From: Rubritalea squalenifaciens DSM 18772
Lineage (GTDB): Bacteria; Verrucomicrobiota; Verrucomicrobiia; Verrucomicrobiales; Akkermansiaceae
Reading direction: 5' to 3'
NCBI RefSeq assembly: GCF_900141815.1
Contig: NZ_FQYR01000002.1
Coordinates: forward strand, 349,091-413,090
DNA length: 64,000 nucleotides
The position numbers and the translations under genes were made by a program. The notes below the pieces were generated by a model. That model had not been told where the DNA came from. It did no database searches and worked only from the letters and a program-made list of their open reading frames with translations. Each line of letters starts with the position of its first letter. Positions within the stretch are counted from its first letter, which is position 1. Below are positions 51,305 to 60,282 of this stretch, one piece after another.

Positions 51305-51605
51305 ACCCCAACGCGGGTCGCGTAAGTTTCATCGTAGAGGGTACCATCAAGCAGGAAACATCCCGTAGGGATGCTATCAGTAATCAGTAATTTGTAATCA
51401 GTAATGCCCCGCAGGGGCCTACCCCAACGCGGGTCGCGTAAGTTTCATCGTAGAGGGTACCATCAAGCAGGAAACATCCCGTAGGGATGCTATCAGTAAT
51501 CAGTAATTTGTAATCAGTAATGCCCCGCAGGGGCCTACCCCAACGCGGGTCGCGTAAGTTCCATCGTAGAGGGTGCCATCAAGCAGGAAACATCCCGTAG
51601 GGATG
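51305..51605. repeat. 116-bp tandem repeat, about 2.6 copies
   Basis: The word CGTAAGTTTCATCGTAGAGG recurs at 51321, 51437 and 51553 (the last has CC for TC), a period of 116 bp. Each unit has module G ends, a CATCCCGTAGGGATG dyad and TACTGAT-type heptads. Confidence 0.85.
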
Positions 51606-51730
51606 AGGGAGCAGAGCGCGGGGTCAGCGACCAGCGGGAGCGCAACCCCGGGAATCAGGTCCTCCTAACAAAACCACCCCGGAGGGGTGGTAGAACAAGT
51701 TTCAACTAGCCGGGCTTGTTCCTTTCTCCT

Positions 51731-53194
51731 TTATCCTTCTCCCTCCGCCAGCCGCTCCAGGCCGGGTGCGAGCTGGGTGGCGTAGTGTTTCCATTTTTCG
51801 ATGGAGTGCTGGTGGGGGGCTTGGGAGATTTCCGCGTAGCTGGGGCTGCGCTCGATCTGCGGGCTGGCTTTGGCGGGTTTGTTAGAGGGGAGACCTAGGA
51901 AGGTGGACAGGCGGGTGGCTTCTTCCTGCGGTCGGGTGACGAGGTCCTCGTAGTGGACTTCGGTCCAGAGGCTGGCGGGGAGGAGGCGGCGGAGGTGCTG
52001 CCAGACCTGGCGGGTGTGGTTCATCCACTCGGCGAGGGTGTCCTGCTGCAGCCAGAAGATGCTGATCTCGCTGGGCTGCTCGGGGAAGAGTGCCCAGATG
52101 GAGGAGAAGACGGCGCGGGGATCGCGCTGCGGGTAGATGATGCGGGCGCCGGGGCAGAGCCGGGCGATGAGGAGGGCGGATTCCGAGTAGCCGGGGTTCT
52201 TGTCCAGCACGGGGCGGCCGGCGGTTTTCTGGGGGAGCTGTTTGTCGAGCTCCTGGTAGTAGTGCTTGGTGCCGCTCTTGATGAAGGCGGGGCTGAGGGA
52301 GTCCAGGGTGCTGAGGAAGTGGGCGGCATCCGCCTGCGGATCTGCGGTGGTGGTGATGCGGGTGGAGAGGGGCTCGAAGACGGTGCGGGCGAGGGTGTCC
52401 CGCTCATCCGTGGTGACGATGTCTGCCTGCTGGGAGAGGAGCTTTTCCACGAGGGTGGTGCCGGAGCGCGGCAGGCCCAGGATGAAGCCGTGCGGGGGCT
52501 GGCCGAGCGCGGCGTTCTCACTGATCCAGCGCTCCACGGTCTCTGGCTGGAGCTGCTGCAGGGTGGCCAGCATGACGGCCATGGCGTGGCGCCGCTGGGT
52601 GAGCATGGCGGCGAGCTGGGGCCCCTGCCAGGACTGGCGGATGGTCTGCTTGCACTGCTCCAGGTGGCTCCAGGCTAGCGGGTAGTCTCCTGATTGGTCG
52701 GCGAGCAGGTAGCGCTCGTGCCAAACGCGGGCGGTGAGGGACTCCGGGATGCGGGGGCCCTGGGCGGGGATGGTGCCTAACAATTTCTCGGCTTCCTCCA
52801 CGCGGCCGAGGCGGCGCAGGATGCGGGCGTGGACCAGGCTGCCGTCTGGCTGGGTGGGGATGCCTTCTAGCAGCTCGGCGGCTTTGTCCAGCTGGCTGCG
52901 GCGCTCGTAGCACTCAGCCAGGCCAGTGAGGGCGTGGACTTTGTGCTGGGGGTCCTTGAGCGCCTTGCTGAAGCTGGCGAGGGCGTGGTCCAGCTGCCAG
53001 GATAGGCGGTAGATGCGGCCGCTCTGGCAGTGGAACTGGCTGCGCATGGCGGCGGGGACGAGCGGCAGCGCCTTGCCGAGGGCGATCTGGACTTGCTTGG
53101 TGTAGCCGGCCTTGGCGAGTATGGCGGCGTATTCCATCCAGGCGTTAGGGTTCTTCTTTTGGGATCCTGAGGGGGCTTTGGGTTCGGCGCTCAT
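51731..53194 (-). CDS. TPR-containing sulfotransferase
   Basis: 487 residues from the ATG at 53194; the longer frame upstream overlaps the regulator gene and is unlikely. The N-terminal half (about 18-215) is TPR-like, with AAILAKAGYTKQVQIALGKA and ALASFSKALKDPQHKVHALTG. The sulfotransferase domain follows: the PAPS-binding P-loop ILGLPRSGTTLVEK at about 238-251, and the second PAPS motif YPQRDPRAVFSSIW (about 365). It would transfer sulfate from PAPS to a glycan or protein tyrosine. Located beside the GntR/LacI-type regulator on the same strand, 88 nt away, so the two are probably one unit. Confidence 0.88.
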   Translation of the reverse strand: MSAEPKAPSGSQKKNPNAWMEYAAILAKAGYTKQVQIALGKALPLVPAAMRSQFHCQSGRIYRLSWQLDHALASFSKALKDPQHKVHALTGLAECYERRSQLDKAAELLEGIPTQPDGSLVHARILRRLGRVEEAEKLLGTIPAQGPRIPESLTARVWHERYLLADQSGDYPLAWSHLEQCKQTIRQSWQGPQLAAMLTQRRHAMAVMLATLQQLQPETVERWISENAALGQPPHGFILGLPRSGTTLVEKLLSQQADIVTTDERDTLARTVFEPLSTRITTTADPQADAAHFLSTLDSLSPAFIKSGTKHYYQELDKQLPQKTAGRPVLDKNPGYSESALLIARLCPGARIIYPQRDPRAVFSSIWALFPEQPSEISIFWLQQDTLAEWMNHTRQVWQHLRRLLPASLWTEVHYEDLVTRPQEEATRLSTFLGLPSNKPAKASPQIERSPSYAEISQAPHQHSIEKWKHYATQLAPGLERLAEGEG

Positions 53195-53282
53195 GAAAGT
53201 GTGTTCTTGGTGATGAAAATGTGCTGTGAAAATTCTGTTAGGTGAAGCTCTAACGGCTGGTGAATGATGGCTGGTGCTGGTG

Positions 53283-54347
53283 TTAGATCTTGCTGATGCT
53301 TTCTCCCCAGAGGTGGTCGAGGGGGAAGGTTTTGGAGCCGAGGGGTTTGTAGTGGGTCTCGAACCAGTGCTTGAACTGGGCGAGCATTTTCTGGGTGGGG
53401 ATGACTCCCATGGTGGGGCGGGGGGAGATCCATTCAAGCTTCGGATTGTAGCTGAAGAGGATGACGGAGAGGTCCCGCGGTATCCGGATGCCTGCCTGCT
53501 GGCAGAAGCTGTAGAGGGAGAGCAGGCGCACGTCATCCATGACGATGACGGCGGTGGGCTCCAGGCTGGAGAGTGTGTCTTTCCAGAATTTCTTCCAGGC
53601 GTCCGGGTGGGAGCTGAAGAAGACGGGCAGCAGCAGCTCGATGTCCTCCGGCGGCGGGCTGTCATCATAGGCGGCCTGCAGCCCGCTCAGGCAGATGGGA
53701 TGGGAGGTCTCATCGTAGACGGGGATGAGGATCCTGCGGTGGCCCCACTGGATGAGCAGGCGGGCGAAGCGCTCGATCTCCTCGGCAAATCCGCAGCCTA
53801 CAGTGCTGAGTTTCGGGGTGTCTGGCTTGAGTCCGCCGATCTGGAAGGTGGGGATGCGCTGGTAGCATTCCCCGGAGATGGCCAGCGGGGCATTCAGCAG
53901 CACGGCGGCGTCGGCGGAATGGCGGTGGATAATCTCCGCGATGCGCTTGTCCGCATTGCCCAGGTTCTTGTAGTCGAGCGCCACTTTGGTGGCGGTGCCG
54001 GCGTGGGACTCCCAGTAGGTCTGGATCTCGTGCAGCAGGCTGGCGTGCTCTGCGGTGAGAGGCGCCCGCGAGGTGTGGATGATGATGAGATTGTGCTGCT
54101 GCTGGCTGCGGGCCTGGCTGTCGGCTTTGGTGAGGATCTGGAAGGGCCGGCCACGGGTGGTGGCGGAGATATGGCCGGCGGCCTGCAGGATGGCGAGGGC
54201 GGCGAGGTAGGTTTTGACACTGACCTCGTAGTGCTGGGCCATGACACTGCGGCCGGGCAGCTGGTCTTTCCAGATACCCTGCAGGATGTCCTGCTCCAGC
54301 TGGTCTGCCAGGCGTTTGGCGAGTGAGTCTTTCTTGATGGGGCGCAT
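53283..54347 (-). CDS. GntR-type HTH with a LacI-like effector domain (transcriptional regulator)
   Basis: 354 residues from the ATG at 54347. The N-terminus (about 6-75) is a winged helix of the GntR type: LAKRLADQLEQDILQGIWKD, LPGRSVMAQHYEVSVKTYLA. The rest is a periplasmic-binding-protein-like effector domain as in LacI and AraR proteins (NLIIIHTSRAPLTAEHASLL, VIVMDDVRLLSLYSF, RIPRDLSVILFSY). It would bind an unknown small ligand, likely a sugar. Divergent from the PEP-CTERM gene, and upstream of the TPR-sulfotransferase on the same strand. Confidence 0.88.
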   Translation of the reverse strand: MRPIKKDSLAKRLADQLEQDILQGIWKDQLPGRSVMAQHYEVSVKTYLAALAILQAAGHISATTRGRPFQILTKADSQARSQQQHNLIIIHTSRAPLTAEHASLLHEIQTYWESHAGTATKVALDYKNLGNADKRIAEIIHRHSADAAVLLNAPLAISGECYQRIPTFQIGGLKPDTPKLSTVGCGFAEEIERFARLLIQWGHRRILIPVYDETSHPICLSGLQAAYDDSPPPEDIELLLPVFFSSHPDAWKKFWKDTLSSLEPTAVIVMDDVRLLSLYSFCQQAGIRIPRDLSVILFSYNPKLEWISPRPTMGVIPTQKMLAQFKHWFETHYKPLGSKTFPLDHLWGESISKI

Positions 54348-54527
54348 GAGGAGTCGTGAGTGGGGTGAGTATAGAGCAGGCTCTACGGGCAATGGGTATT
54401 TTCCATCTAGATTCCTCAGGAGTCTAGTGGAAAAGCAGGCGGGAATCTTGTGCGGCTACTGGGGTTCCTTATTCTGGGAATGCCCTGATCTTCTGTTGGT
54501 TAGGGTGAACTCTTGAAAATACACATA

Positions 54528-55208
54528 ATGAAACTCCATACACTCCACACACCCAAGATATTGCTGGCAGGCATGCTGGCTCCGCTACTTCCGCTCACGA
54601 GCTCCGCGGCTACCATCTGGTCAGAGAACTTTGATGGCCTGACCACCGGAAGCCTGGTCAATGACGGTGATGGCACGCTGGATAACTTCGATACCTTCTT
54701 CCGTATCGGCGGCCCGACCAGTATCTCAGTGAATGAGACCAGCCCCGGCTCCTACACGGATGCGAACCACCTCTACCTGGGCTTCCGCTACCAGACAGGT
54801 AATGCGAACATCGTGCTCTCCTCGAACTGGGACTCCGGCAACGACTACTCGCTGAGCTTTGACCTGGACAGCGGCGCTACCCAGAACAGCGGCACCCTGC
54901 CGAGCGTCTCCCTGGGATTCGGTGACGGTACCTCCACCACCGCCACAGGCATCCTGGCCTCCACCACCTACACAATCACCGATGACATTGTCACTTTGAA
55001 TGTGAGTGGTGCGGACATCGCCAATGCCGGGGCCAACGGCCAGAAGATCTATCTCAGGCTGGAGAAGCCGGGCGCCGTGGGCAATGTCTCCGCGCAGTAC
55101 TACTACGATGACTTCGTGCTGGATGCCACCGCCGCTGTCCCTGAGCCGGCATCCACCTCACTGATCGGTCTCGCCGGTCTGGCGCTGCTAGCCAGACGCC
55201 GCCGCTAA
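54528..55208 (+). CDS. PEP-CTERM exported protein
   Basis: 226 residues from the ATG at 54528 (the frame reaches a TTG at 54513). A signal peptide (ILLAGMLAPLLPLTSSA) is followed by a beta-sandwich-like domain with IWSENFDGLTTGSL and NHLYLGFRYQTG, typical of small lectin-like surface proteins. The C-terminus has VPEPAS, a hydrophobic stretch and RRRR, the PEP-CTERM sorting signal recognised by exosortase. The protein is therefore expected to be processed and attached to exopolysaccharide or the surface. Followed by a strong intrinsic terminator. Confidence 0.9.
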   Translation: MKLHTLHTPKILLAGMLAPLLPLTSSAATIWSENFDGLTTGSLVNDGDGTLDNFDTFFRIGGPTSISVNETSPGSYTDANHLYLGFRYQTGNANIVLSSNWDSGNDYSLSFDLDSGATQNSGTLPSVSLGFGDGTSTTATGILASTTYTITDDIVTLNVSGADIANAGANGQKIYLRLEKPGAVGNVSAQYYYDDFVLDATAAVPEPASTSLIGLAGLALLARRRR

Positions 55209-55251
55209 TACGCTATCGTGTTTGTTCTAACATATTAGTTTGTGTAAGTTG

Positions 55252-55287
55252 AGAGTCGTTGGTGATTGGCCAACGGCTCTTTTTTTG
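55252..55287 (+). terminator. Intrinsic terminator of the PEP-CTERM gene
   Basis: AGAGTCGTTGG and CCAACGGCTCT (one mismatch) with a 7-nt loop, followed by TTTTTTT. Confidence 0.85.
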
Positions 55288-55374
55288 ACCCCTGCGGGGA
55301 GAATTGAGTATCAAGAATCGGGAATCGAGAAGCGGGCTAGATGAAACGTATTCCACCACGGAATACACGGAAGG

Positions 55375-55410
55375 GACGGAAAAGACGGAAAAGACGGAAA
55401 AGACGGAAAG
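55375..55410. repeat. 9-bp tandem repeat
   Basis: Four units of GACGGAAAA, an expansion within a CACGGAATA-type nonad module. Confidence 0.8.
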
Positions 55411-55864
55411 GGCTGGCTAGATGGGCCCCTGCGGGAGAGCTCGTATTTTGAACCACGAATTACACGAATCTCACGAATACTGGGCTGATGGAACCCAGCT
55501 TGATGAAGCGTTTCTAACCACAGATATCACAGATTGGGATGGATTACCGGCTAGATGAAACTTGGCCCCTGCGGGGCATTACTGATTCGGCTAGAAGGAA
55601 ACACCCCGGAGGGGTGATAGAAGGTAGCGCGGGGTCAGCGACCAGAGGGAGCGCCACCCCGGGAACCCCGGCCAAAATATAAACCCACCCCGGAGGGGTG
55701 GAAGAACAGGTTTCATCAAGCCGGGCATCATCAAGCATGATTCTCGATTCTTTATTCTTGATACTGAATTCTCCCCGCAGGGTTCCATCATGCTGGCCCA
55801 TTAATGAATAAGCATTAACCAATAACGTAAGCTCAGGTGGAGGAATGGATTTATCACAGCTGGG

Positions 55865-56209
55865 TCATCGATATTGTTTCAGGCGTTGCTGGTTGATGTG
55901 CTCATACCTGCGGTCACGAGAATTGTAGAGATTCACCGGATAGGAGCCAAGCCACTCTCTCATGGGGAAATAGACAGCATAGAGACTGCTGCTAAGCGCC
56001 TCAGAATGGATGTGCTCTGCGAGCTGCGGGCGGATGCGGCATAAGGTGATATCGCGATGCCCAAGTGGGTGCTCGACCTTAAACAGCAGGAAAAAAATCA
56101 GCACGTAGGTGGCGACCACCCAGAAGGTGATGACAGCGAACTTACGCCACTTCGTTTTCCTTTGCTCCTGAAGAGACTCCATCCGGGGCAGGGTAACAGA
56201 AACACGCAT
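55865..56209 (-). CDS. Small membrane protein, unknown function
   Basis: 114 residues with a membrane helix (about 25-45, FAVITFWVVATYVLIFFLLF), preceded by basic residues and followed by a soluble C-terminal part with YFPMREWLGSYPVNLYN. No recognised family. Probably anchored in the inner membrane with the C-terminal part outside. Confidence 0.6.
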   Translation of the reverse strand: MRVSVTLPRMESLQEQRKTKWRKFAVITFWVVATYVLIFFLLFKVEHPLGHRDITLCRIRPQLAEHIHSEALSSSLYAVYFPMREWLGSYPVNLYNSRDRRYEHINQQRLKQYR

Positions 56210-56239
56210 GGCCGTACATCTCCCACTTTGCTCAAAAAA

Positions 56240-56527
56240 TCATGAGCGATGGTGCGTCCTCGCGCGGATCAGCATGCAGCGGATCAGAGCGGCGATGAAG
56301 GTCACAATCACCGCTGCCGCCACGAGTGGGAGGTCGATCCGGATAGGTACGCTTTCCACCGGATACAAGCGGTTTAAAATCACCTCGCGGACCAGGAATA
56401 GGATGATCGCCACGGCTGGGATGAACAGAGGCCAAGACCTCATGGCCTTGTCCAGCTTGAGCGGCAAGATGGAGACAAACGCCAGAGCGACGATGATCCA
56501 GAATAGTACCAAGGCAATAAGGCTCAT
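56240..56527 (-). CDS. Small integral membrane protein
   Basis: 95 residues from the ATG at 56527 (MSLIALVLFWIIVALAFVSI): three membrane helices, about 3-20, 32-50 and 66-86, with a basic C-terminus. It is 30 nt upstream of the membrane gene 55865-56209, which follows on the same strand. No recognised family. Confidence 0.6.
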   Translation of the reverse strand: MSLIALVLFWIIVALAFVSILPLKLDKAMRSWPLFIPAVAIILFLVREVILNRLYPVESVPIRIDLPLVAAAVIVTFIAALIRCMLIRARTHHRS

Positions 56528-56943
56528 AGAAAAACATCCTCCATTTCTACACCTAAACTCTAGCACAGATAGCACATGAGAAAACCGGAAATCACCGCAG
56601 TGATTGCGCCCGCCGGCGCTACATCCCGCAGGGATTCGATCTGTAATCCGTAATCACCAATCAGTAATGCCCCGCAGGGGCCTACCCCAACGGGGTTCCG
56701 TACCTTAGCCCGCGGGTTGCAAGCCGAAGGGTCGCTACCCCGGGAAGAGTATTAAAAATAACACGACCCCAACGCGGGTCGCGTAAGTTTCATCTAGCAG
56801 GGCATCGTCAAGCAGGAGAGCGGTTCCCGATTCTCCCCGCAGGGGTTCCATCATGCCGGCCAATTAACGAATAACCATTAACCAATAACACGTGCTCAGG
56901 TGGAGGAATGGGGTTGTGTGCGGGGGTGTTTCAGGTTTAGGTG
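56528..56943. repeat. Repeat stretch
   Basis: TACTGAT words 56642-56668, inverted module G 56688-56788, ATTAACG heptads 56862-56890. The first 50 bases may be a promoter. No gene. Confidence 0.6.
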
Positions 56944-57888
56944 ATGGGTATGATGAAGTTTGTTGGTTGTTTGCTTGTCTGGGTGATGGCGTTGCTGCCG
57001 GTGGGGGCGGAGGTGGAGCATTTCGCGTTGCGTGCGAAGCATGTGCAGAAGGATCATGGTAAGTATGCCTATGAGATCCGCGAAGTGGATGGAGGCCTGC
57101 TGATAGAGCTAAGGCTGGGCGAGGTGAGGGGAAGTCTGGATACACGCCAGGTGGAGCTGGTTCCGAAGGAGAGCTTAGCTGACCCTATCAAGACAGGAAT
57201 GAAGGCGGATGGCTCCGAGCTCAAGCTGCAGTTCCGCTATGGGGATCCCTTCGGTGGCGGAGAGAATGGGGAGTTCTTTGTCTATTTCCATGTGGAGAAG
57301 GGATTCTCGGTGGAGAGAAATGTGGATGGCCAGACAAAGATCCAGGGGGTGGAGGCGGACAAGAAGGACGATGCTGCGCAAGCGGAACTGCTGGAGGCTA
57401 TGTTAGAAAAGTATTACCTGCCCGCATACCGGTATGCACTGGGAAAGGACAAGTGGGACCTGCGGCGGGAGGGAAACAAGATTGTGGTGGAGGCAAAGTT
57501 TGAGGTGAGCTGGAACCGCTCGGTAAGTCCGGTGGTCCTGAATGGAGAGGTGAAGACACACAAGCTGAAGTACCGCGCGGAGCTGGAATTCCTGCCTGAG
57601 ATGAGTGATGCCGCCTACCGCGAGCTGGTGCTGGAGCATGTCCAGAAAGAGATCAAGGCATATCGGGAGATGAGGTTTAACCCGAAAGGCTCGAAAGGTC
57701 TCAGCTCAAAACGTCATGCTGAGATTGATGCCAATCCGCTGCCCAAATATTGGTCGATGGGGCGGACACCAGTGGTGCTGAGGACGAACGCCAAGTTTTA
57801 CATGGGCTTTGTGGATGATGAGCACTACCGGGAGGTTCTCTTCATGCTGGAGGAGCTGGGTACGGGCATGTCGCCCTTTCTTCCGTAG
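56944..57888 (+). CDS. Exported protein, unknown function
   Basis: 314 residues from the ATG at 56944 (a GTG lies one codon upstream). It has a signal peptide (MKFVGCLLVWVMALLPVGAE). The mature part is rich in Lys/Glu and in short strands (LLIELRLGEVRGSLDTRQVE, KIVVEAKFEVSWNRSVSPVV) and a final helix with EVLFMLEELGTG. No recognised family; a periplasmic or surface location is likely. Confidence 0.65.
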   Translation: MGMMKFVGCLLVWVMALLPVGAEVEHFALRAKHVQKDHGKYAYEIREVDGGLLIELRLGEVRGSLDTRQVELVPKESLADPIKTGMKADGSELKLQFRYGDPFGGGENGEFFVYFHVEKGFSVERNVDGQTKIQGVEADKKDDAAQAELLEAMLEKYYLPAYRYALGKDKWDLRREGNKIVVEAKFEVSWNRSVSPVVLNGEVKTHKLKYRAELEFLPEMSDAAYRELVLEHVQKEIKAYREMRFNPKGSKGLSSKRHAEIDANPLPKYWSMGRTPVVLRTNAKFYMGFVDDEHYREVLFMLEELGTGMSPFLP

Positions 57889-58540
57889 AGGTATGGAGGG
57901 CCCCTGCCGGGGAGAATTAAGAATTGAGAATCAAGAAGCGGGCTAGATGAAGCATACGCGACCCGCGTTGGGGTCGTATTGTTTTTATAATCTTATTCCC
58001 GGGGTGGCGCTCCTTCTGGTCGCTGACCCCGGGCTAGACGACGGAACCCCGTTGGGGTTCGCTGGCTAAACGGAACGAAGCCCTGCGGGCTGGTCATGGG
58101 TCAATGGTCAGGAGTCATTGGGGTACGCCCACGCGAGAAGAAGCCGGCAGGATCATTCGGAACCGTAGCCAGTAGCGGGTAGGAAGTAGCATCACCGGAT
58201 AAACCGGTGAGCGCTTACGCAGACAAGAAGGTTAGACACAGTACCAAAGAAATTTCCCACTGGAAATTTCTGCTACCCGCTACTCCCTACCTGCTACAGC
58301 CCCTACCCTCCCTTGACCCATGACAAGCGGCCGGAGGGCGCTACCCCAACGGGGTTCCGTACCTTAGCCCGGCGGTTGCGAGCCGAAGGATCGCTACCCC
58401 GGGAAAAGGATAGAAAATAGAACACGACCCCAACGCGGGTCGCGTAAGTTTCATCGTAGAGGGTGCCATCAAGCCGGCCCATTAACGAATAACCATTAAC
58501 CAATAACGCACGTTCAAGCGGCCAGAGGGCGCTACATCCC
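57889..58540. repeat. Repeat mosaic with a type II element
   Basis: ATTAAG-type words 57915-57935, module G 57957-58058, reversed TGAC word with hairpin 58080-58125, inverted type II element 58163-58299, module G 58345-58447, ATTAACC heptads 58480-58505. No gene. Confidence 0.7.
58163..58299 (-). repeat. Type II inverted-repeat element, copy 6
   Basis: Inverted copy, CCGTAGCCAGTAGCGGGTAG to CTACTCCCTACCTGCTACAG. Confidence 0.75.
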
Positions 58541-59002
58541 TCACGCCTTCTTCGCTTTGCGGCCTTTGTTGAGCTCGCCGTGGTTGAGAAGCAGGATGAT
58601 GAGAAGGGTGAAGGCGATCAGCAGGAGCTGCGGGAAGGTGACGAAGGCGTATTCAGCCGCATCAGCGGGATCGTGTTTATCGATGGGGAAGAGAATAAAG
58701 TTGTGGAGAGGGCTAGAAGCACCATAGGGATCTTCGAGTCCTTCGGCGTAGATGAGCAAGGAACCGGACTTGAGAAGTTCATGGTATTGGATGCCTAGTG
58801 CCTGATCGATGCCAAGCTGGTCCTCTGAGGAAAAGTCCGTGTGGTCTGCTTTGGCTAGATGAATTCCCCCGGATACCGCTCCGATGATGTAGTCTTTGTC
58901 TCCTTGCTGGTAGTACGCGAAGAGGTGCCACCCGCAGAGGTTGATGACAACCGGGCTGAGCGCGAGCAGGAGCAGGATGATGGAGAAGGCTTTGCGGATC
59001 AT
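58541..59002 (-). CDS. Membrane protein, unknown function
   Basis: 153 residues with an N-terminal membrane helix (about 7-30, FSIILLLLALSPVVINL) and a second near the C-terminus (LLLIAFTLLIILLLNHG, about 124-142). The central part is soluble (DFSSEDQLGIDQALGIQYHE). No recognised family. Its start overlaps the stop of the upstream gene by 4 nt (58999-59002). Confidence 0.65.
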   Translation of the reverse strand: MIRKAFSIILLLLALSPVVINLCGWHLFAYYQQGDKDYIIGAVSGGIHLAKADHTDFSSEDQLGIDQALGIQYHELLKSGSLLIYAEGLEDPYGASSPLHNFILFPIDKHDPADAAEYAFVTFPQLLLIAFTLLIILLLNHGELNKGRKAKKA

Positions 59003-59916
59003 GGCTGCTGGGATTCGTCGAGCACTTGGCGGGCTTGCTGGAGGATGTGGTCGTCGATGGTGGCGAGGGTCATGCCCGCGTGGCTGTCGTAGTTCTGGCC
59101 TTCACTTCTGAGCATGTCGATTGCATCATAGAGCTTTTCCCACTTGTGGAGAATATCGGAGTAGCCGCATTGGGTGCAGGCACGGAGCAGGTAATCCAGG
59201 CCTAGCTGTGGTGTGAGGTGGCCGGCGAGCATTTCCCGGCAGATCTGCTGCTCAAGCCAGGCTGCTTCCTCATCGTCTAATGGTGGAGTGAAGCTACTTT
59301 CCTGCAAGGCTTTGTGAAAGAGGTAACCGATGGTGTCTTCGTCCTCGTGATCCGCGCCGGCGAGCAGGATGGTGGATTCTCCCTCGCAGCCTTCTTCCAG
59401 ACGCGCGACTGCCCACTGGATCATGGCCTTCTCGGCACCAGCCTTGCCTAGCAGCGCAAGCATGTAGACGTGCTCGGTGGTGAATGGAGCGGGGCTTGGC
59501 TGTGGGCGGGGTGGGAAGTGGTCTTGCTCTGCAGCTGGTGCTTTTAACTTGTTAGGGTGAACGGGATTGGGGCTGGTGGGGATCAGGGTGGTGTCCGGGG
59601 TTTCAGGTAGGGGATCGGGCTTGATAAAGTGGCGGTAGACGAGGGAGAGAAGCCAGGCGGCGACAAGGGAGTTGAGCGGCGTGCAGATGGTAAAGGTGAG
59701 CGCCTCCCGGAGTGGGTTGGTGGGGTGGCTGAGTCCCCAGTCATGCAAGGCAGTGAAGATGAGCAGGGGGGTGCTGAGAGTGATGGTGATCGTGCTGAAA
59801 AGGGATTCGCCCACCAGCTCTTGGAGCGGCGGGTCTTCCAGACGGAATAGCAACGTGAACCAGAGAACGCTCAGGCCCAGGTGGATGCGGAAGAGGATGT
59901 GAGTCACGCGGTGCAT
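58999..59916 (-). CDS. Membrane protein with a cytoplasmic helical domain
   Basis: 305 residues from the ATG at 59916. Three membrane helices (about 10-25, 40-58 and 68-90) precede a Pro-rich linker (about 95-125) and a helical soluble C-terminal half (about 130-300) with cysteines. The C-terminal part has TIGYLFHKALQESSFTPPLD and CSDILHKWEKLYDAIDML-like helices, typical of TPR-like arrays. No recognised family. Translationally coupled to 58541-59002. Confidence 0.65.
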   Translation of the reverse strand: MHRVTHILFRIHLGLSVLWFTLLFRLEDPPLQELVGESLFSTITITLSTPLLIFTALHDWGLSHPTNPLREALTFTICTPLNSLVAAWLLSLVYRHFIKPDPLPETPDTTLIPTSPNPVHPNKLKAPAAEQDHFPPRPQPSPAPFTTEHVYMLALLGKAGAEKAMIQWAVARLEEGCEGESTILLAGADHEDEDTIGYLFHKALQESSFTPPLDDEEAAWLEQQICREMLAGHLTPQLGLDYLLRACTQCGYSDILHKWEKLYDAIDMLRSEGQNYDSHAGMTLATIDDHILQQARQVLDESQQP

Positions 59917-60282
59917 ACGACGCCCGCCATGATGGAACCCCTGCCGAGAGTGGGAAGCCAAAAGACCCGATAAGGGGAAGAATTTAGAATCGGGAATCTA
60001 GAACCGAGAATCGGGCTGCTTATAGCCCACCACGGAACACACGGAAAGGACAGAAGGGTGGGCTTGGTGAAGCTCTGCTAGATGAAGCGCGCTGAGTGCT
60101 TCCTTCTCGCGTTCCCTCTAGCAGATTACTGGCCACACGGGGCCGTGGATCAGGGGGTTATGACACGGGGGGAGAGGAGAGGGGTTGACGCTGAGGGCTT
60201 GGGCAGGGTAAAGCTGTCTTATTCGTTTTCGAGGAGCAAAGAATTTTGCACCCGTGTCGTTGCACAGCCTATCCCTGAGATT
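59917..60282. repeat. Promoter region and repeats
   Basis: ATTTAGAATC heptads 59982-60015, CACGGAACA nonads 60030-60055, and about 200 bases of unique DNA before the start of the next gene. No gene. Confidence 0.5.

Larger units (their letters stand above)
50663..51730. repeat. Long repeat mosaic with a 116-bp tandem
   Basis: TACTGAT heptads 50678-50708, CACGGAATA 50747-50772, TACTGAT heptads 50790-50825, CACGAAT 50858-50885, CACAGATTA word 50925-50945, reversed TGAC word with hairpin 50967-51010, type I element 51042-51179, module G 51215-51320, then a 116-bp tandem repeat to about 51605 and module H 51600-51690. No gene. Confidence 0.8.
55209..55864. repeat. Repeat mosaic after the terminator
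   Basis: ATTCTTG-type words 55300-55325, CACGGAATA nonads 55356-55372 with a 9-bp tandem GACGGAAAA (four units, 55375-55410), CACGAAT 55455-55482, CACAGATAT word 55519-55540, module H 55600-55705, ATTCTTG heptads 55738-55775, ATTAATG heptads 55798-55828. No gene. Confidence 0.7.

Noticed and set aside
51953-52678. 241-codon plus-strand frame opposite the sulfotransferase
   Set aside because: Antisense shadow of a recognised enzyme.
53274-54326. 350-codon plus-strand frame opposite the GntR/LacI-type regulator
   Set aside because: Antisense of a recognised regulator; biased composition, no domain.
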